Position numbers and translations under genes: made by a program. The notes beneath the pieces were generated by a model. That model did no database searches. It was not told the origin of the DNA and saw only the letters and a list, made by a program, of their open reading frames with translations. From the NCBI GenBank assembly GCA_001643675.2, contig LSRY02000002.1:1777501-1841500 (forward strand): 64,000 nucleotides of DNA, given 5' to 3'. Origin of the DNA: Monocercomonoides exilis (Eukaryota > Preaxostyla > Oxymonadida > Polymastigidae). This document shows, piece after piece, positions 9,401 through 18,290 of the stretch (positions within the stretch are counted from its first letter, which is position 1; each line of letters opens with the position of its first letter).

Positions 9401-11600
9401 ATCATTGATATCTTGCTTGGCAATGAAAAAGACGATGCAATTGACAAATTGCACAATGGATGGAGTCAGTTCAAAGACAACAAAAGGGAAATTGATGAAA
9501 TTGGAGGATTGTTTGGATGTGAAAATGGACAGTTGCATTTTTGATGGGAGTACAAAGGAAAGAAATGAACAGACATTCAATGAGGGAGAAGAGATGTGCA
9601 GATGGTCTGGATCTCTTGTGGATGTTGTGAAGAGTTCTGTGATGATGAAAGATACAACAATATCAAATTCACCAGAAGGTGGAATTACAATGAGAGGAGG
9701 AAATGTGAATATCGAGAAAGGAGAGTTCATAAACAACAATCCATCCGTTGAAGGATATCCATCATTGAGAAGAAATATCATCTGTTCAGATTCAGGAACA
9801 TTGAATGTGATGAGCTTGAAAGGAGGAGATGGATTGAAGGATAATTCTTCGCTTTGGATGTTGAATGATGGATGCACACTTGATGGAATTGCAGGAGAAA
9901 GGTCATCACCTTTCTTCATTCCAAAGCTGGAAGAGGCTTCTGTGAATGAGAATGGAAGTAACATTGTTGTAAAATTCAAGGGATCTCTTTTTGTGCCCTG
10001 CGATTTGTCATTCAGAGTTGTGAATAAAACAGGGGATGTGGAGTTGGTTGAGACATATGAATTTGAGGAAGATAGCTTTGTTTCAGAAGCGGAAGTGATT
10101 GGAACAATCCCATCAGCAAATATTTCAACAATTGAAGATGAAACAGAGATTTCAGTGATGATTTTGTTTGGAAAGCAAAGGGTTGCAACTTCTCCGCAGA
10201 TTCTGAAGAACAAAACCGAATCAAAGACCGGAAAAGACAGAGTTGTTGAAGGGGGAAAGAAAGAAGGATCGATATGGCCGATAATTGTGATTGTTATGGG
10301 AGTAATTCTTTTTGTGATTCTTGTGATTGCAGTGATTTCGACTGTTCGGTGGAAGAAGGCAAAGAATGAGAACAAAGATCTGAGAGAAATTGTGAACGAT
10401 AACATCAGAAAGGATCCGAAGGCATATGAAATGGTGACGATGGAGATGTCACCAGAGGAGCAGTGGAAGAGAGCAGAGAGGGAGGCAGAGAAGAAGAATG
10501 AAGAGAGAATAAAGAAGAGGGTGTATGGAAAGAAAATGGCGCATTCAGAATCTGAAGAGAATCTTCTTTCTGAGAGTGGTTCAACTGAATACATTTTGGG
10601 GAAAGACTCAGACAAGATCCCTGATTGGGAATTGGAGAAAGATGATGAAGAAGAAATAAGAAAGAGAACTCCATCGCCTTCGGTCTCATCCATTTCAACG
10701 ACAGATTCAGATACAACATTTGTTCGCATGGAAGATGCGTGCCCGACCACTTCATCTATGTCGAATCTGGTGGATGCGATGGCATGCTCTTCGCCTCATG
10801 AGAAGCTGATTGTGGATCTGAGGGATTCTCTGTTCATGCTGCTTCATGGAAAGAATGAAAAGAAAGAAATGGCGATCGGGAGTTTGAAGGAGAGGGAGCA
10901 GACAGCTGCTCAGATCCTGTTCTGGGTAGCCAATCTCGCCCTCCATTCATTTGATGAAATTGAAAATCCTCTTCAATCTCTTGCCACTCTGAGTCCGCAC
11001 ATTGTGTTATTCTCAGAACACATGGTCATCTGCGTTGCGATGCACTCTGACTTCCTTTCATCTGATGATTCAGACTCGTCTTCAATCTCATCATCAACTG
11101 TTGTCACTTCAGCAAGTGAAGATGATGATGAGGACTCTCTTCCTTCATCCGCGTTTGAGGATGATGATTATTACAAAAAAGAGTGTCTGAGGTGGAAGGC
11201 ACCGGAGCTGATGAACGGGACGAAGCAGCATGCGACGAAGAAGACTGCAGTGTTCTCGATAGGGATGATGCTGTGGGAGTGTCTGACGCTGCAGATCCCG
11301 TTTGGGGAGTACGAGGCGGTGGTAGCAGGGCAGAAGATTGTGAATGGGGAGAGGCCGGTGATAGGCGCAGAGCTTCTGGGGTGCTTCAACGATACGGTTG
11401 CTGGGTGCCTGTCACCTGGGTGGCAGGGCAGGCCGACGCTTGTCGATCTGAAGCGAGAGTTCATCCAGCGATTTCCAGCAGGGTCGGTGATGCTGACTGT
11501 GTCTGATGCGATTGATGTTGCGGGGGGTGCAGGAAGAGGCAACTGCAGCAGAATTGTGAGCAGTGGCAGTGGCAGCGGCAGCGAAAGTTGGTTCAGCTGA
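3474..11600 (+). CDS. giant beta-helix (PMP-like repeat) surface protein with transmembrane segment and pseudokinase domain
   Basis: Single-exon gene of 2,708 aa. The ATG at 3474 is chosen because it begins a signal peptide (MALKLLGIFCCAWIISVECV); the frame is open to 3438 but has no upstream ATG. Residues ~130-2230 are parallel beta-helix repeats with recurring GGGI/GGGL/GGGM motifs and C-x-F/N-x-S steps, like chlamydial polymorphic membrane protein repeats. A CG-x(5-6)-PC signature recurs at residues ~633, 989, 1387 and 1772, marking modules of ~360-400 aa. One membrane helix (2267-2291) precedes a basic/acidic juxtamembrane region and a kinase-like domain (~2425-2690). Only the C-lobe is clear: RWKAPELMNGT, then FSIGMMLWECLTLQIPFGEY and GRPTLVDL. 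The Gly loop, VAIK Lys, HRD and DFG are not found, and the alpha-F Asp is Ala (AVFSIGM), so it is probably inactive. Role inferred: cell-surface receptor or adhesin. Such fusions are reported as large families in oxymonads. Confidence 0.85.
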   Translation: MALKLLGIFCCAWIISVECVCNGIRSDGGEVGEKSWKDRELSYLEGTWSEKAQNEKYGDDNLFDARFKGKGDEVREIEKQKKILKKNSKPCDDGSGEIGKVQKLSHCDEWKMRKNEGMRDESVVEGCLVLANSSIKLNSLALMERSGKGVIGAENGCFVELSGCIVGVERKTSPFYLCGSCGLLTNISLRFSSTLTSTKQIFPRLFSPKVSKGEISENCYVSICSSHFSSFYVSSAPFISSSSIPFVSLSKLTFFNISTAIADCPSPTTSFFQTSCFMSSCSFSSVHDVYDGGIVSSLNNPYASFSTSNTSFVGCSRTRNVECTGSEDNTKHPKRQQITDNGANSFTWCMWNGSNTTGTSDSVTDGVSSGGAIFMHKLNSGVLFVSRCLFNNCFAHSRGGGIMCHSINSIKIENNSFNICTAQNQYGGGLYVSTISKCIRISGCEFQNCKAYSDGGGVNLNNFQVSGTNCIRTESGEGESACIFECSFTLCSITKTNGGGIYCHVAPIQFKTRSIQFVSCNASYLGGGLHFDSNASTAPSNNHYFYFFFFLDCRCTASTPYGHDVYFEDYYNLFSSNNPFFESYTTNTNEKRVCYSFYLSDWTYQQTEKKDWLKDKILDRFVGVNGDDSYEKCGEHEILPCKTVGYAVDVSIAQLSSIITVLGGKHVSEGTTINVGEKKISVVGKGKEVSVIGTGALSSSSTTLFSVTSGQLEVWHVGIDHNATRSPSPSVFVVSLGSGTLSLEDVAISSSVNGESGISASVFVMALSQLRMSDVEIKNMKMNQPLFTEPSSAGSSSGESILGNLTVQNMSRTGGDGVVLAKSVKAGETFVVWNTTMEGCECVNGNGGGIKVELESSTSKVRVGTSTSHSGGTIKFDKTKCSGYGGGMMLHLEDNSFDFEITSVSFAGCAAALGGKNLFVEAQDLSAVISSASIGFNPEIGIDVAELNELCGKESGKPELIVPLVVFLRTSPSPAYVSGREQGSEFRQCGYEDYPCKGIENAGEVQFKNSKRMIRLTRTFSFDEEVKLNEESYEIDSSDKNVGLKVGGTGTKTQEALVMNSVSSTFTRILFELGGSIGERSSFVQSSEGTLRFVDCGMKMGNGVDTVSYEFVSASGGKVEIIRMRCGGNVGNVGFVGSVIVVNGSCECLMDEMVINQTTSNGAKGLIEIATSSSAAIQNCSIANSILPSCGAIQVEKCSSITLKNTSFENITRGAGDGGCVNVDSNEDGSQDIIRIENCSFTSCEVTENGKGGGGLSVSLENPSELHVSSTRFEKCCAPSTSGSEGKGGGMFLSLMDSDAKFELSDPLVFDGNWAEYGKNIFILSKDLNCSVTNDSFKFDYSSMKDDKTLFVGSDTLHSDKDLFMFLVPYSSFEIFISSEGFDVKRCGSEEEPCFTMWKGMENMKKEIGKKTIQIEGSIVIRDSFNMSNYQIKKGVKMGEENVKAILNFEKAIGSQLEYFMGNDIYLELTDIKLQLTNDFVNSAKTIISNREGELIITGCSLHSEAGVNNGINCVFVDVIGGSVEVNDLLIESCNVGNSIFSIHDSGITCHFVNVRVESLNESGGCILSIKKSEPGLKINEEYEDGVNPEIDNSSFSGVKRSDNGASILESKSEKKICLVVNVSNMTEDKAETSEKGGGIFFTLGKSGLMKIVDSTISHCSCSIDSGRGGGVYLATNEREKLDFSFVGLKFSDNRARVGNDVFIECYDITSQINEKQFQFDLREGHYDCDNAICGKDECDYPSDTDLIGFVTIHQSDTIIVNSVNGSNERQCGTNTLPCASIDYGLMHLTSDFMSVMIVVDESVIEEEINLEEMSLSSKSRNLCDVEVETGIEKTKEALITTTGEVSLLKVNFVFDSNFISSHESLISPEGGILEVMDCSFTTKQLKEVVNAEFANIPFHIINMEKGELQLDGCTLSNLILQKSALHLSSSLPSVIYLFTVCNSTIETSLIDINECGQLTIKDFNTENITVEGNEESLISCLAMKKTMQLTNCTMDGVSSKTTKGKLMKLEDCLDVKMDSCIFDGSTKERNEQTFNEGEEMCRWSGSLVDVVKSSVMMKDTTISNSPEGGITMRGGNVNIEKGEFINNNPSVEGYPSLRRNIICSDSGTLNVMSLKGGDGLKDNSSLWMLNDGCTLDGIAGERSSPFFIPKLEEASVNENGSNIVVKFKGSLFVPCDLSFRVVNKTGDVELVETYEFEEDSFVSEAEVIGTIPSANISTIEDETEISVMILFGKQRVATSPQILKNKTESKTGKDRVVEGGKKEGSIWPIIVIVMGVILFVILVIAVISTVRWKKAKNENKDLREIVNDNIRKDPKAYEMVTMEMSPEEQWKRAEREAEKKNEERIKKRVYGKKMAHSESEENLLSESGSTEYILGKDSDKIPDWELEKDDEEEIRKRTPSPSVSSISTTDSDTTFVRMEDACPTTSSMSNLVDAMACSSPHEKLIVDLRDSLFMLLHGKNEKKEMAIGSLKEREQTAAQILFWVANLALHSFDEIENPLQSLATLSPHIVLFSEHMVICVAMHSDFLSSDDSDSSSISSSTVVTSASEDDDEDSLPSSAFEDDDYYKKECLRWKAPELMNGTKQHATKKTAVFSIGMMLWECLTLQIPFGEYEAVVAGQKIVNGERPVIGAELLGCFNDTVAGCLSPGWQGRPTLVDLKREFIQRFPAGSVMLTVSDAIDVAGGAGRGNCSRIVSSGSGSGSESWFS

Positions 11601-12981
11601 GTGAGAGAGGAGATGTTTGAAGGATCATCGATCTGGACGATGCAGAACGAGCAACTGTGCAGATGCTGAAGTCGAGTTTTGGTGAATGAATTTCCTGGCA
11701 GCAAAAGCCATTGAAATATCGCTTTTTGCTGTTTCTTGTGTGTTTTTCTAGACCTTCATTTTTTGGCATTCGTTTGTGTGTATTTATATGTATTTATCCC
11801 CTTTCTCTCTTTTCAATTTTGCTTCGTTGTTTGTGTTTTTTTATAAATTACACCGAGTTGTTGTTGAATTGTATTCTCTTGATTTTAATAAGAGTCGAGT
11901 GTTCATCACACATGTGGTTGGGGTCATTGGCATCTCATATTCCTGGGCTGGCGGTGACTTCCTGAGTTAATTTCTTCAGCATGGAAGATGCTATGGATTT
12001 CAGTTTTTGTTGTTGGCACCTCCAACATTTTTAAGTGTTCATTTTGAAGCAATTATTTTTGAGTTTTGAATTTTGTTCTTCCATTGAATTGATTTGATTG
12101 CATTAATATTTTGTGAATTGAATTTCAATTTTTTGAGTAATGTTTTGCGAATTTGCATTGAAATGATTTCCGTCTTCAATTGCGTTGTGTTGCTTCAGCA
12201 ACAACTTTCGTTGACACGAAATATTAACATGGAAATTGAACATATTTTTTCATTTTGTGCATCAAATTCTGAAATTTGACTTTTATGAAGTTGATTTAAG
12301 GTGGATAATTACACAAAATAAACTGTTCCTTTCTGGTTAAGAAAAACAACAGCAAGAGAACGCCCTTCATCACCTTTCATTCATTGATATTTGAAGATTT
12401 TGAATATTCTGTGTAATATTTTTTTTAATTTCGTTCATGCATTCAGGAATGGTGATGAAAACAAGAAATCGGGGGAATTGAGAAACAGTTAAATTGATGA
12501 AGACTGCTTTTTCTGTTGATTAAAAAATGCAGTTATCCTGTCATGTTTTTAAAGACATACTGGTTTTTGTTATTGGAATAAAAATTGTTGAAATAGAAAA
12601 TAAATAAGTCAATAGCTAAGGAAGAAAAGAATGAAAGGAAAGGAAAAGGAAAGAATGGAATAATATACAAAAAATATATTTTTTTTCGCAACCTAATATC
12701 CATTTTGTTGCGAATGAGGATTTGAAAGAAAAAAATTTTTTTTCTCCAGAGATTTAAGAATTAACACAAAAATTCACATAGCAAATAAAATATGGTGATT
12801 ATTCTCGACTTTTGTTTGATAGTAACTTTTGCAAAAAAATTGGAAATTGAGCTTTAGAAAAAATTAAAAAATAAATCAAATGTATGGGAAAATGTAATAA
12901 ATAACAATTTTGATTACAAACGAGTCGATAAAATTCTTGAGTTTCACTATAATTATGAGAGTGAAAAAAAGTACTACATAG

Positions 12982-13033
<52 letters not shown>

Positions 13034-13283
13034 AAAGATGAAAGATATTGATGAAGTCATTTAATCGCAATCATACACAAGCTGAAAAAAACAATAATAT
13101 TGTAAAAAAAAATTTTTTTTTGATTGGTTTTGAGATTTATTTGTAAATATAAAACATCAAAGGATTTCAAAAAAAAAAAAAGATTTAATAAAAACACAAA
13201 CTAACTCATCTAATAAGAATTTCACAAGATACAAAATATTTATAAACAACATACTTTCCTACGGCAAACTTAATTTAACATCT
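11601..13283. other. intergenic region; remnant of coding frame at its start
   Basis: The first ~90 bases still look coding in another frame (see findings). The rest is AT-rich with no gene seen. It lies between the convergent 3' ends of the beta-helix gene and the minus-strand F-box gene. Confidence 0.5.
12982..13032. repeat. poly(A) tract of 51 bases
   Basis: An uninterrupted run of 51 A, broken only by a C at 13033, in the spacer between two convergent genes. No retroelement or processed gene copy could be recognised next to it. Confidence 0.95.
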
Positions 13284-16200
13284 TCACCACCAAGGCATCC
13301 CTCTTTGAAAACCTTCGTCCCCAAAACATTCACAACGAGGTCTATTATAGACCAATAAATCCGGACGAGAATTTCCAGCAAAGAACCTACGAGGCTCACT
13401 GTAGCGCTGCTTTTGCTGTGGCGTGCGCAAAGAATCGGATGTTGCATCAGTTTCAGGTGGCTGATTATCCGAAAGATAAATCGAATTGACGGAAGGTAGC
13501 AAATGATCATCAACAAGAAGGCTGTAAACAGCAGAAGAAGTCATTTGCTGCGAGCCAAACAAATCTAGTGAATGAAGCGAAGGAAGATTAGCATGCAGGC
13601 AATGAAAAAGACCATCAGGAGTTAGAAGTGGGCACCTACGAAGAATCAAATGAGTAAGTGTTGGAAATGTATCAACGACAACAGTAACAATTTTATCTGT
13701 TAACGTCAAACAATCGGTAATTATAAGCTTTGTTAACCCTCCCCACACACGATCTTTTTCTGGATTCCATCTTGCTCCAAAAGCAAAAGCTAAAACATGT
13801 TCTCCTGTTAAATTTGATCTCGGGAATTCAAATGTCTGAAGCGAGGTTGTTTGCGTTTGCAGCGACTGTGCAAAAGTGAATAATGAAAGTGAAGTCACTT
13901 CCTTTGCAGTATCCGAAGTGCAATTTCCCTTCTCAACTTCCTTTTCTGTGCTTTCTACAACATCATCTTTTACAGCCCATCCACCTGTGGACGCTTCCAA
14001 AGTGAAAGTTCCAGATAGAGATAAAAATCGAAGATTAGATGCATTCTGAGCTAACTGGCGGAATCCATCGACTGACAACGTTCCTCCGCGAAACGAGAGA
14101 TAAGTCAAACGAGATGCAAGAGGCACTAATCTAGGCAGAGAGCGCTGTGCAGACGGCAGGGACCATGACTGTACACCTGGTGCGCTCTGAATTGATAGGC
14201 GAGAAGAGGGAGTTGTAGATGATGATACATAAATAGAAGAGGGCGAACTTTCGGGTGTTGGGGTAGCTGAAGGAGAATTATCAGAAGCTTTGGGCAAATT
14301 AATTGAAACAGCAGGAGATGAGATATTTGATGGCGAATTAAGAGGAGGAGTGGAATATATTGACTGAAAAGCTGAAGATGGGCTTTTGACATGCTTTGAT
14401 CCTGTTGTGAATGGGGAGTATCCTTCCTCAAAATCTTCGTCCCTCAATCGTTTTCTTTTTAAAGGTTGTAACAAACTAGAAATAGGATTGTCTTCTTGTG
14501 AATTTTCTTTTGTTCCATGCTTTTTCAGTGATTTTCCAGAAGGCTGATCCGAATCAATATCCATTTTTCTGTTCATTTTCTCCATCAACTCCATTTCAGC
14601 TAATTCATCACTCAAACCCTTGTTAAAAAGTTCATCATCTTCAATCTCTTCTCTTTGCCATATTTCCGCCTCTTGTTGCTCATCTGCTTCATCCTCTGCC
14701 AGAAGCTTTACTTTTATTTCCTCGTCATTCTCATTTGGATCTTGAAGCATGCGTCTCTCCATCTTTCTCTTTTCTCTGTTTTTCCTTCTTTTGCTTACTG
14801 CTAATCTTCTCTTGCACATCCTAATCCGTGCATCTTGTACTGCCTCCTGCCCCCATTCCACACACAGCCCGTTTACAAGATCATCCAGGGCTCCATTGGA
14901 AGACAGCTCAAGACAACTCAAATCTTTCAATCCAGACAGAAGTCTCGCTGTTTCTGAAGAAGACAGAAGTACATTCCCATAGCTGAGACGCAGCACTTTC
15001 AGCTGTTCGCAGCCTGCCACAATACGCCCAACTTCTCTTGATGTGATGTGGTCAATAATCAAACATTCTAAATCCTTGCAATGCAAAGCGATATACGAAA
15101 TGACTTTTGATGTTACACCACATCGCTCAAGTGATAAAGCCTGTTCAAGCGTTTAGTGTTGATTTAGGTCAAGATAATTTTGCAAAATATATTCAATAGT
15201 CAAAAATTATATTTTTCAAAATAACAATTAAAAATAGTTTCAAAATTCAATGAAAATATTTCTGAAAGTTTTTGATATCTCTTTTGAAGAATCCATCTAA
15301 CTTTGAATAAAAACTCCCACGTGTTTCAGCACACATAGTTTGCTTTAAGAAATTTCACACCTTCAAATGCTTACATCCTTCAACAATTGCACAAAGACCC
15401 TTTTCAGATATTGCATAACAGTCTGCCATAAACAATATTTCAAGAAGAGGGCAATGAGATGCAATAGCAAAAGCACTTCTGTCAGTCAGTCGATATCCAT
15501 CTGCGATGTTCAGCTCCCTTAGAGTGAATGAAGGCATCAATTGCGGAGACGGCGTCAGAAAAAATGGATGAGAAGGAAAGAAAAGAGAATTTGTGTGATT
15601 TAACTGAGCGGGCTTTTGCTGGGAAGTGATTGAAGGGGATTTGGAGGATTGAATGGAGGATGCAATCAAAGCCGATGAAATGGATGAAGGCGCTGCAGTA
15701 GATTGAAGATATGAAGGAGGTGCAGTGAATGAAAATTCCATAGACGGAGAAGCAACGTGAGGTGCAACGACTTGAACAGCAGCAGGCGATGAAGAATAAA
15801 TTGATGGGGACATTTGAGAAGTATTGAAAGGGGTATAACTAAATTGTGATCCTCGCGTATCATCTGAAAGATTAAGACGGATTCCAAAAGGAACTTTTAC
15901 TGGTTTTGGATGATGAAGATGTGAAATAGATGTGAATGAAGGTGAATAGGACTTTGATGATGAATGAGAAGGAGAAGGAGCAGATGAAAAAGTCGGAGGA
16001 AGCGAGGAAACAGATGCTGAACTCGAAGTTTGTGGTGAAGGTGTTGCAGTTCCTAATATTTGTGGAAAGGAAGATGAAGGGAAAATGTTGGCCGATGCAA
16101 CTTGGTCGCTTTTTTGTGGTTGTGATAAATTCGAACAAGACAATACGCTCTTGAAATTCTCTTGTTGAGCTAAATTATCAGCAGACGCTGAAGGAGACGA

Positions 16201-17403
16201 AAAAGAAACAGGAACAGGTGATTTTGCGTTGATAAAAGAAGGATTAACAAAACATCCTGATACAGGATCTGAACGCTCTGCTGAAGAAAAAGAAAGAGTA
16301 AACGGAGTTTCTTGTGAAGTTGTGGGCGGAGTCTTATTTGATAATGCATTCGCTGTTGAAAAAACAGAAGAGACCGAAGGAGACGAACCAGGCGGGTGAA
16401 AAACAAATGACACTGTTGTTGGTTTAGTTGGGGATCTTGTTGATGATGAGATTGCAGATGGAAGATCAGGTGTTGAAAAGCTAGAAACAGGTGTATAAAA
16501 CCGTGATAGCGCTGGAGATGGACTATCAGATGGAGGCGAGTTGCAGCTGGGAATCATTGCATTTTCAAATAACATCGTTAAAAGTGTATCTGTTAAATTT
16601 CGAAGGCATCCTCCAAGTATCAAACTTAAAAACGAAGCCAAAGCAGATAAGTCAAAAATTAATCATATTTGATTTGATTTTTTACAAAATAAGAAAAAAA
16701 AATGTAAACTGTCTCAATGTTCCATTCATGATTGATGGTTTTGCCAATGAAAGAATAAAATCAGGAGATATATTGTTGCATCCGTAAAAGTTAAGCGATT
16801 GAAGGTAATGATTGGAAAAAGGAAAAGGATTTTGGTCATTGTACTTTGTAAGGAGTTCTTTGTATGTTCCAACACATCGTAGAAGAGGAGTATGAATGCA
16901 TCCCCCAAAATCAATCGAAGTAACATAAGGAAATCGAATTGCTTTTATTTTTGCAAAATTTAACAAAATTAAACAAGTTTCAGAAAAATGTTTACAATGA
17001 GATGCAAAATACTTTCGATACGTAAAAATGAATAAATTCACACATAGTTTTTCTAGATATGAAAGTGGAAAACAACACGTTATATTTAGAGATGACACGC
17101 ATAAAGGAATAAGTTCTCTGAACGAATATTAAGGAATTAACGATTTCAAATTGCTTTTTAAAACAAAATATTATTCGCATTTCAAACTTCATCTTTTTAT
17201 TCACAAGCATTAAATTGTAGATATTGCATAAGTCTTCATCAATGCCACTCGCCACAATCATTGTCCAAAGTTCTTGTGGCAATGAATCGAGCAAGCTATT
17301 GGATGCTACATCGTTTAGAATTTATGTAAAATAAAAAAATTTCAAAACACGAATACGATATAAAATTTAGCAAACAAGGAGTTAAAACTCCTGCGCTTTG
17401 CAT
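13284..17403 (-). CDS. F-box / leucine-rich-repeat protein (FBXL-like) with two long disordered insertions
   Basis: Likely an SCF ubiquitin-ligase substrate adaptor. Minus-strand exons: 17403-17376, 17305-17188, 17117-16710, 16624-15361, 15140-13284 (1,224 aa; introns 70, 70, 85 and 220 nt). The F-box is near residues 14-48 (LLDSLPQELWTMIV...LMLVNKKMK). Amphipathic LRR units of the CC/FBXL type follow, for example GTLRHLILGGCLRNLTD across an intron and LRELNIADGYRLTDRSAFA, LEILFMADCYAISEKG, LKALSLERCGVTSK. Residues ~210-545 and ~710-950 are Ser/Pro-rich low complexity separating the LRR blocks; the second begins with a basic KRR segment. The C-terminus returns to LRRs (LTKLIITDCLTLTDKIV, LTHLILRRCPLLTPDGLF). 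The first small exon (MQSAGVLTP) is the least certain part: it fits frame and GT-AG, but nothing else supports it. Confidence 0.78.
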
Positions 17404-18290
17404 TGTCCTTTTTTTAACTTTAAATAACTTTTTGTATTCTCTCAAAAATATTTCTCCTTAAAATAATTGGATTTTACAATGGGAATTTGATTTTTTTTAT
17501 GTTTCGTTATTGATGAGCAATAAACGGGCAACACATTTGTAATTTGATTCATTGAAGTTAATGCAGTTCTTTGAATTATGTTTCATTTGTTTATTTTTTT
17601 GTTGAAATGGAAAAGAATCTTATTTGTTTCTTTCTTTTTTTTTTTTCGAATTTAATCATGAATTACCTTTTCTTTTTCTTTTTCAATTTCTTTTTCTCTT
17701 TCTTTTTTTATTTCTATTTCTTTTTAATTTTTTATTGATAGAAGAACGTTTTCTCAAATTTTTTTTTCCTGCACATATACCTAATTGAAGTTGATGCTGC
17801 TGTGCCAAAGTTTTTGTAATAATGATAAATTTCTTGAATAGTGCTTCACCAAAAAAATTATTCCATGATTACTTAAAGCTGCAAAACAAAAATTGCGTTT
17901 GTTGAATGTTCAATTGTGAATCGAAGAGAATATCCGTCGAACATTTGATGATTTTGAATTAATGAAGAGTCGATAAAAGCAGAATTAGTTGTTAAAAGAT
18001 TCTCTGAGACTGATAAATGTTATAATAATTGCTGCGACTCTAATTGCTTGTAAGATGCTCCGTTGATGCTGCTCTACATTGTTCTTTAAATTGTTTCAAA
18101 GGTTGAATGAACATGATGACAATGACTGACAGATTGTACTAATTGACTGATAAAGGAAACAAATAGCTTTTGAAATGCCACATCAACGAAGACTTATCCT
18201 TTAATGTAGGCATATGGCAAGAACAACAGCTTATTGAAAAATATTTGATTTCTTTGAAAGAATGCAAGACAACCAAATCAATGTCTGAGT
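17404..18290. other. intergenic region
   Basis: AT-rich spacer between two minus-strand genes. It holds the promoter side of the F-box gene and the 3' side of the poly(A) polymerase gene. Pyrimidine-rich tracts (17630-17765) are present. No gene was seen. Confidence 0.5.

Noticed and set aside
9281-10750. Long open minus-strand frame (489 codons) inside the beta-helix gene
   Set aside because: It is a shadow of the plus-strand gene caused by its codon bias; the product is Ser/Phe-rich with no domain. The same holds for the Lys/Glu-rich frame at 21458-22198 opposite the poly-Ser tracts.
12982-13032. Poly(A) run as the tail of a LINE/SINE retrotransposon
   Set aside because: No reverse transcriptase, tRNA-like promoter or target-site duplication could be recognised nearby.
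17118-17187. A frameshift in the F-box gene between the F-box and the first LRR
   Set aside because: A 70-nt GT-AG intron (GTTTGA...TTCAG) restores the frame and gives the expected NKKMK-ELIPLCVSSLNI junction.
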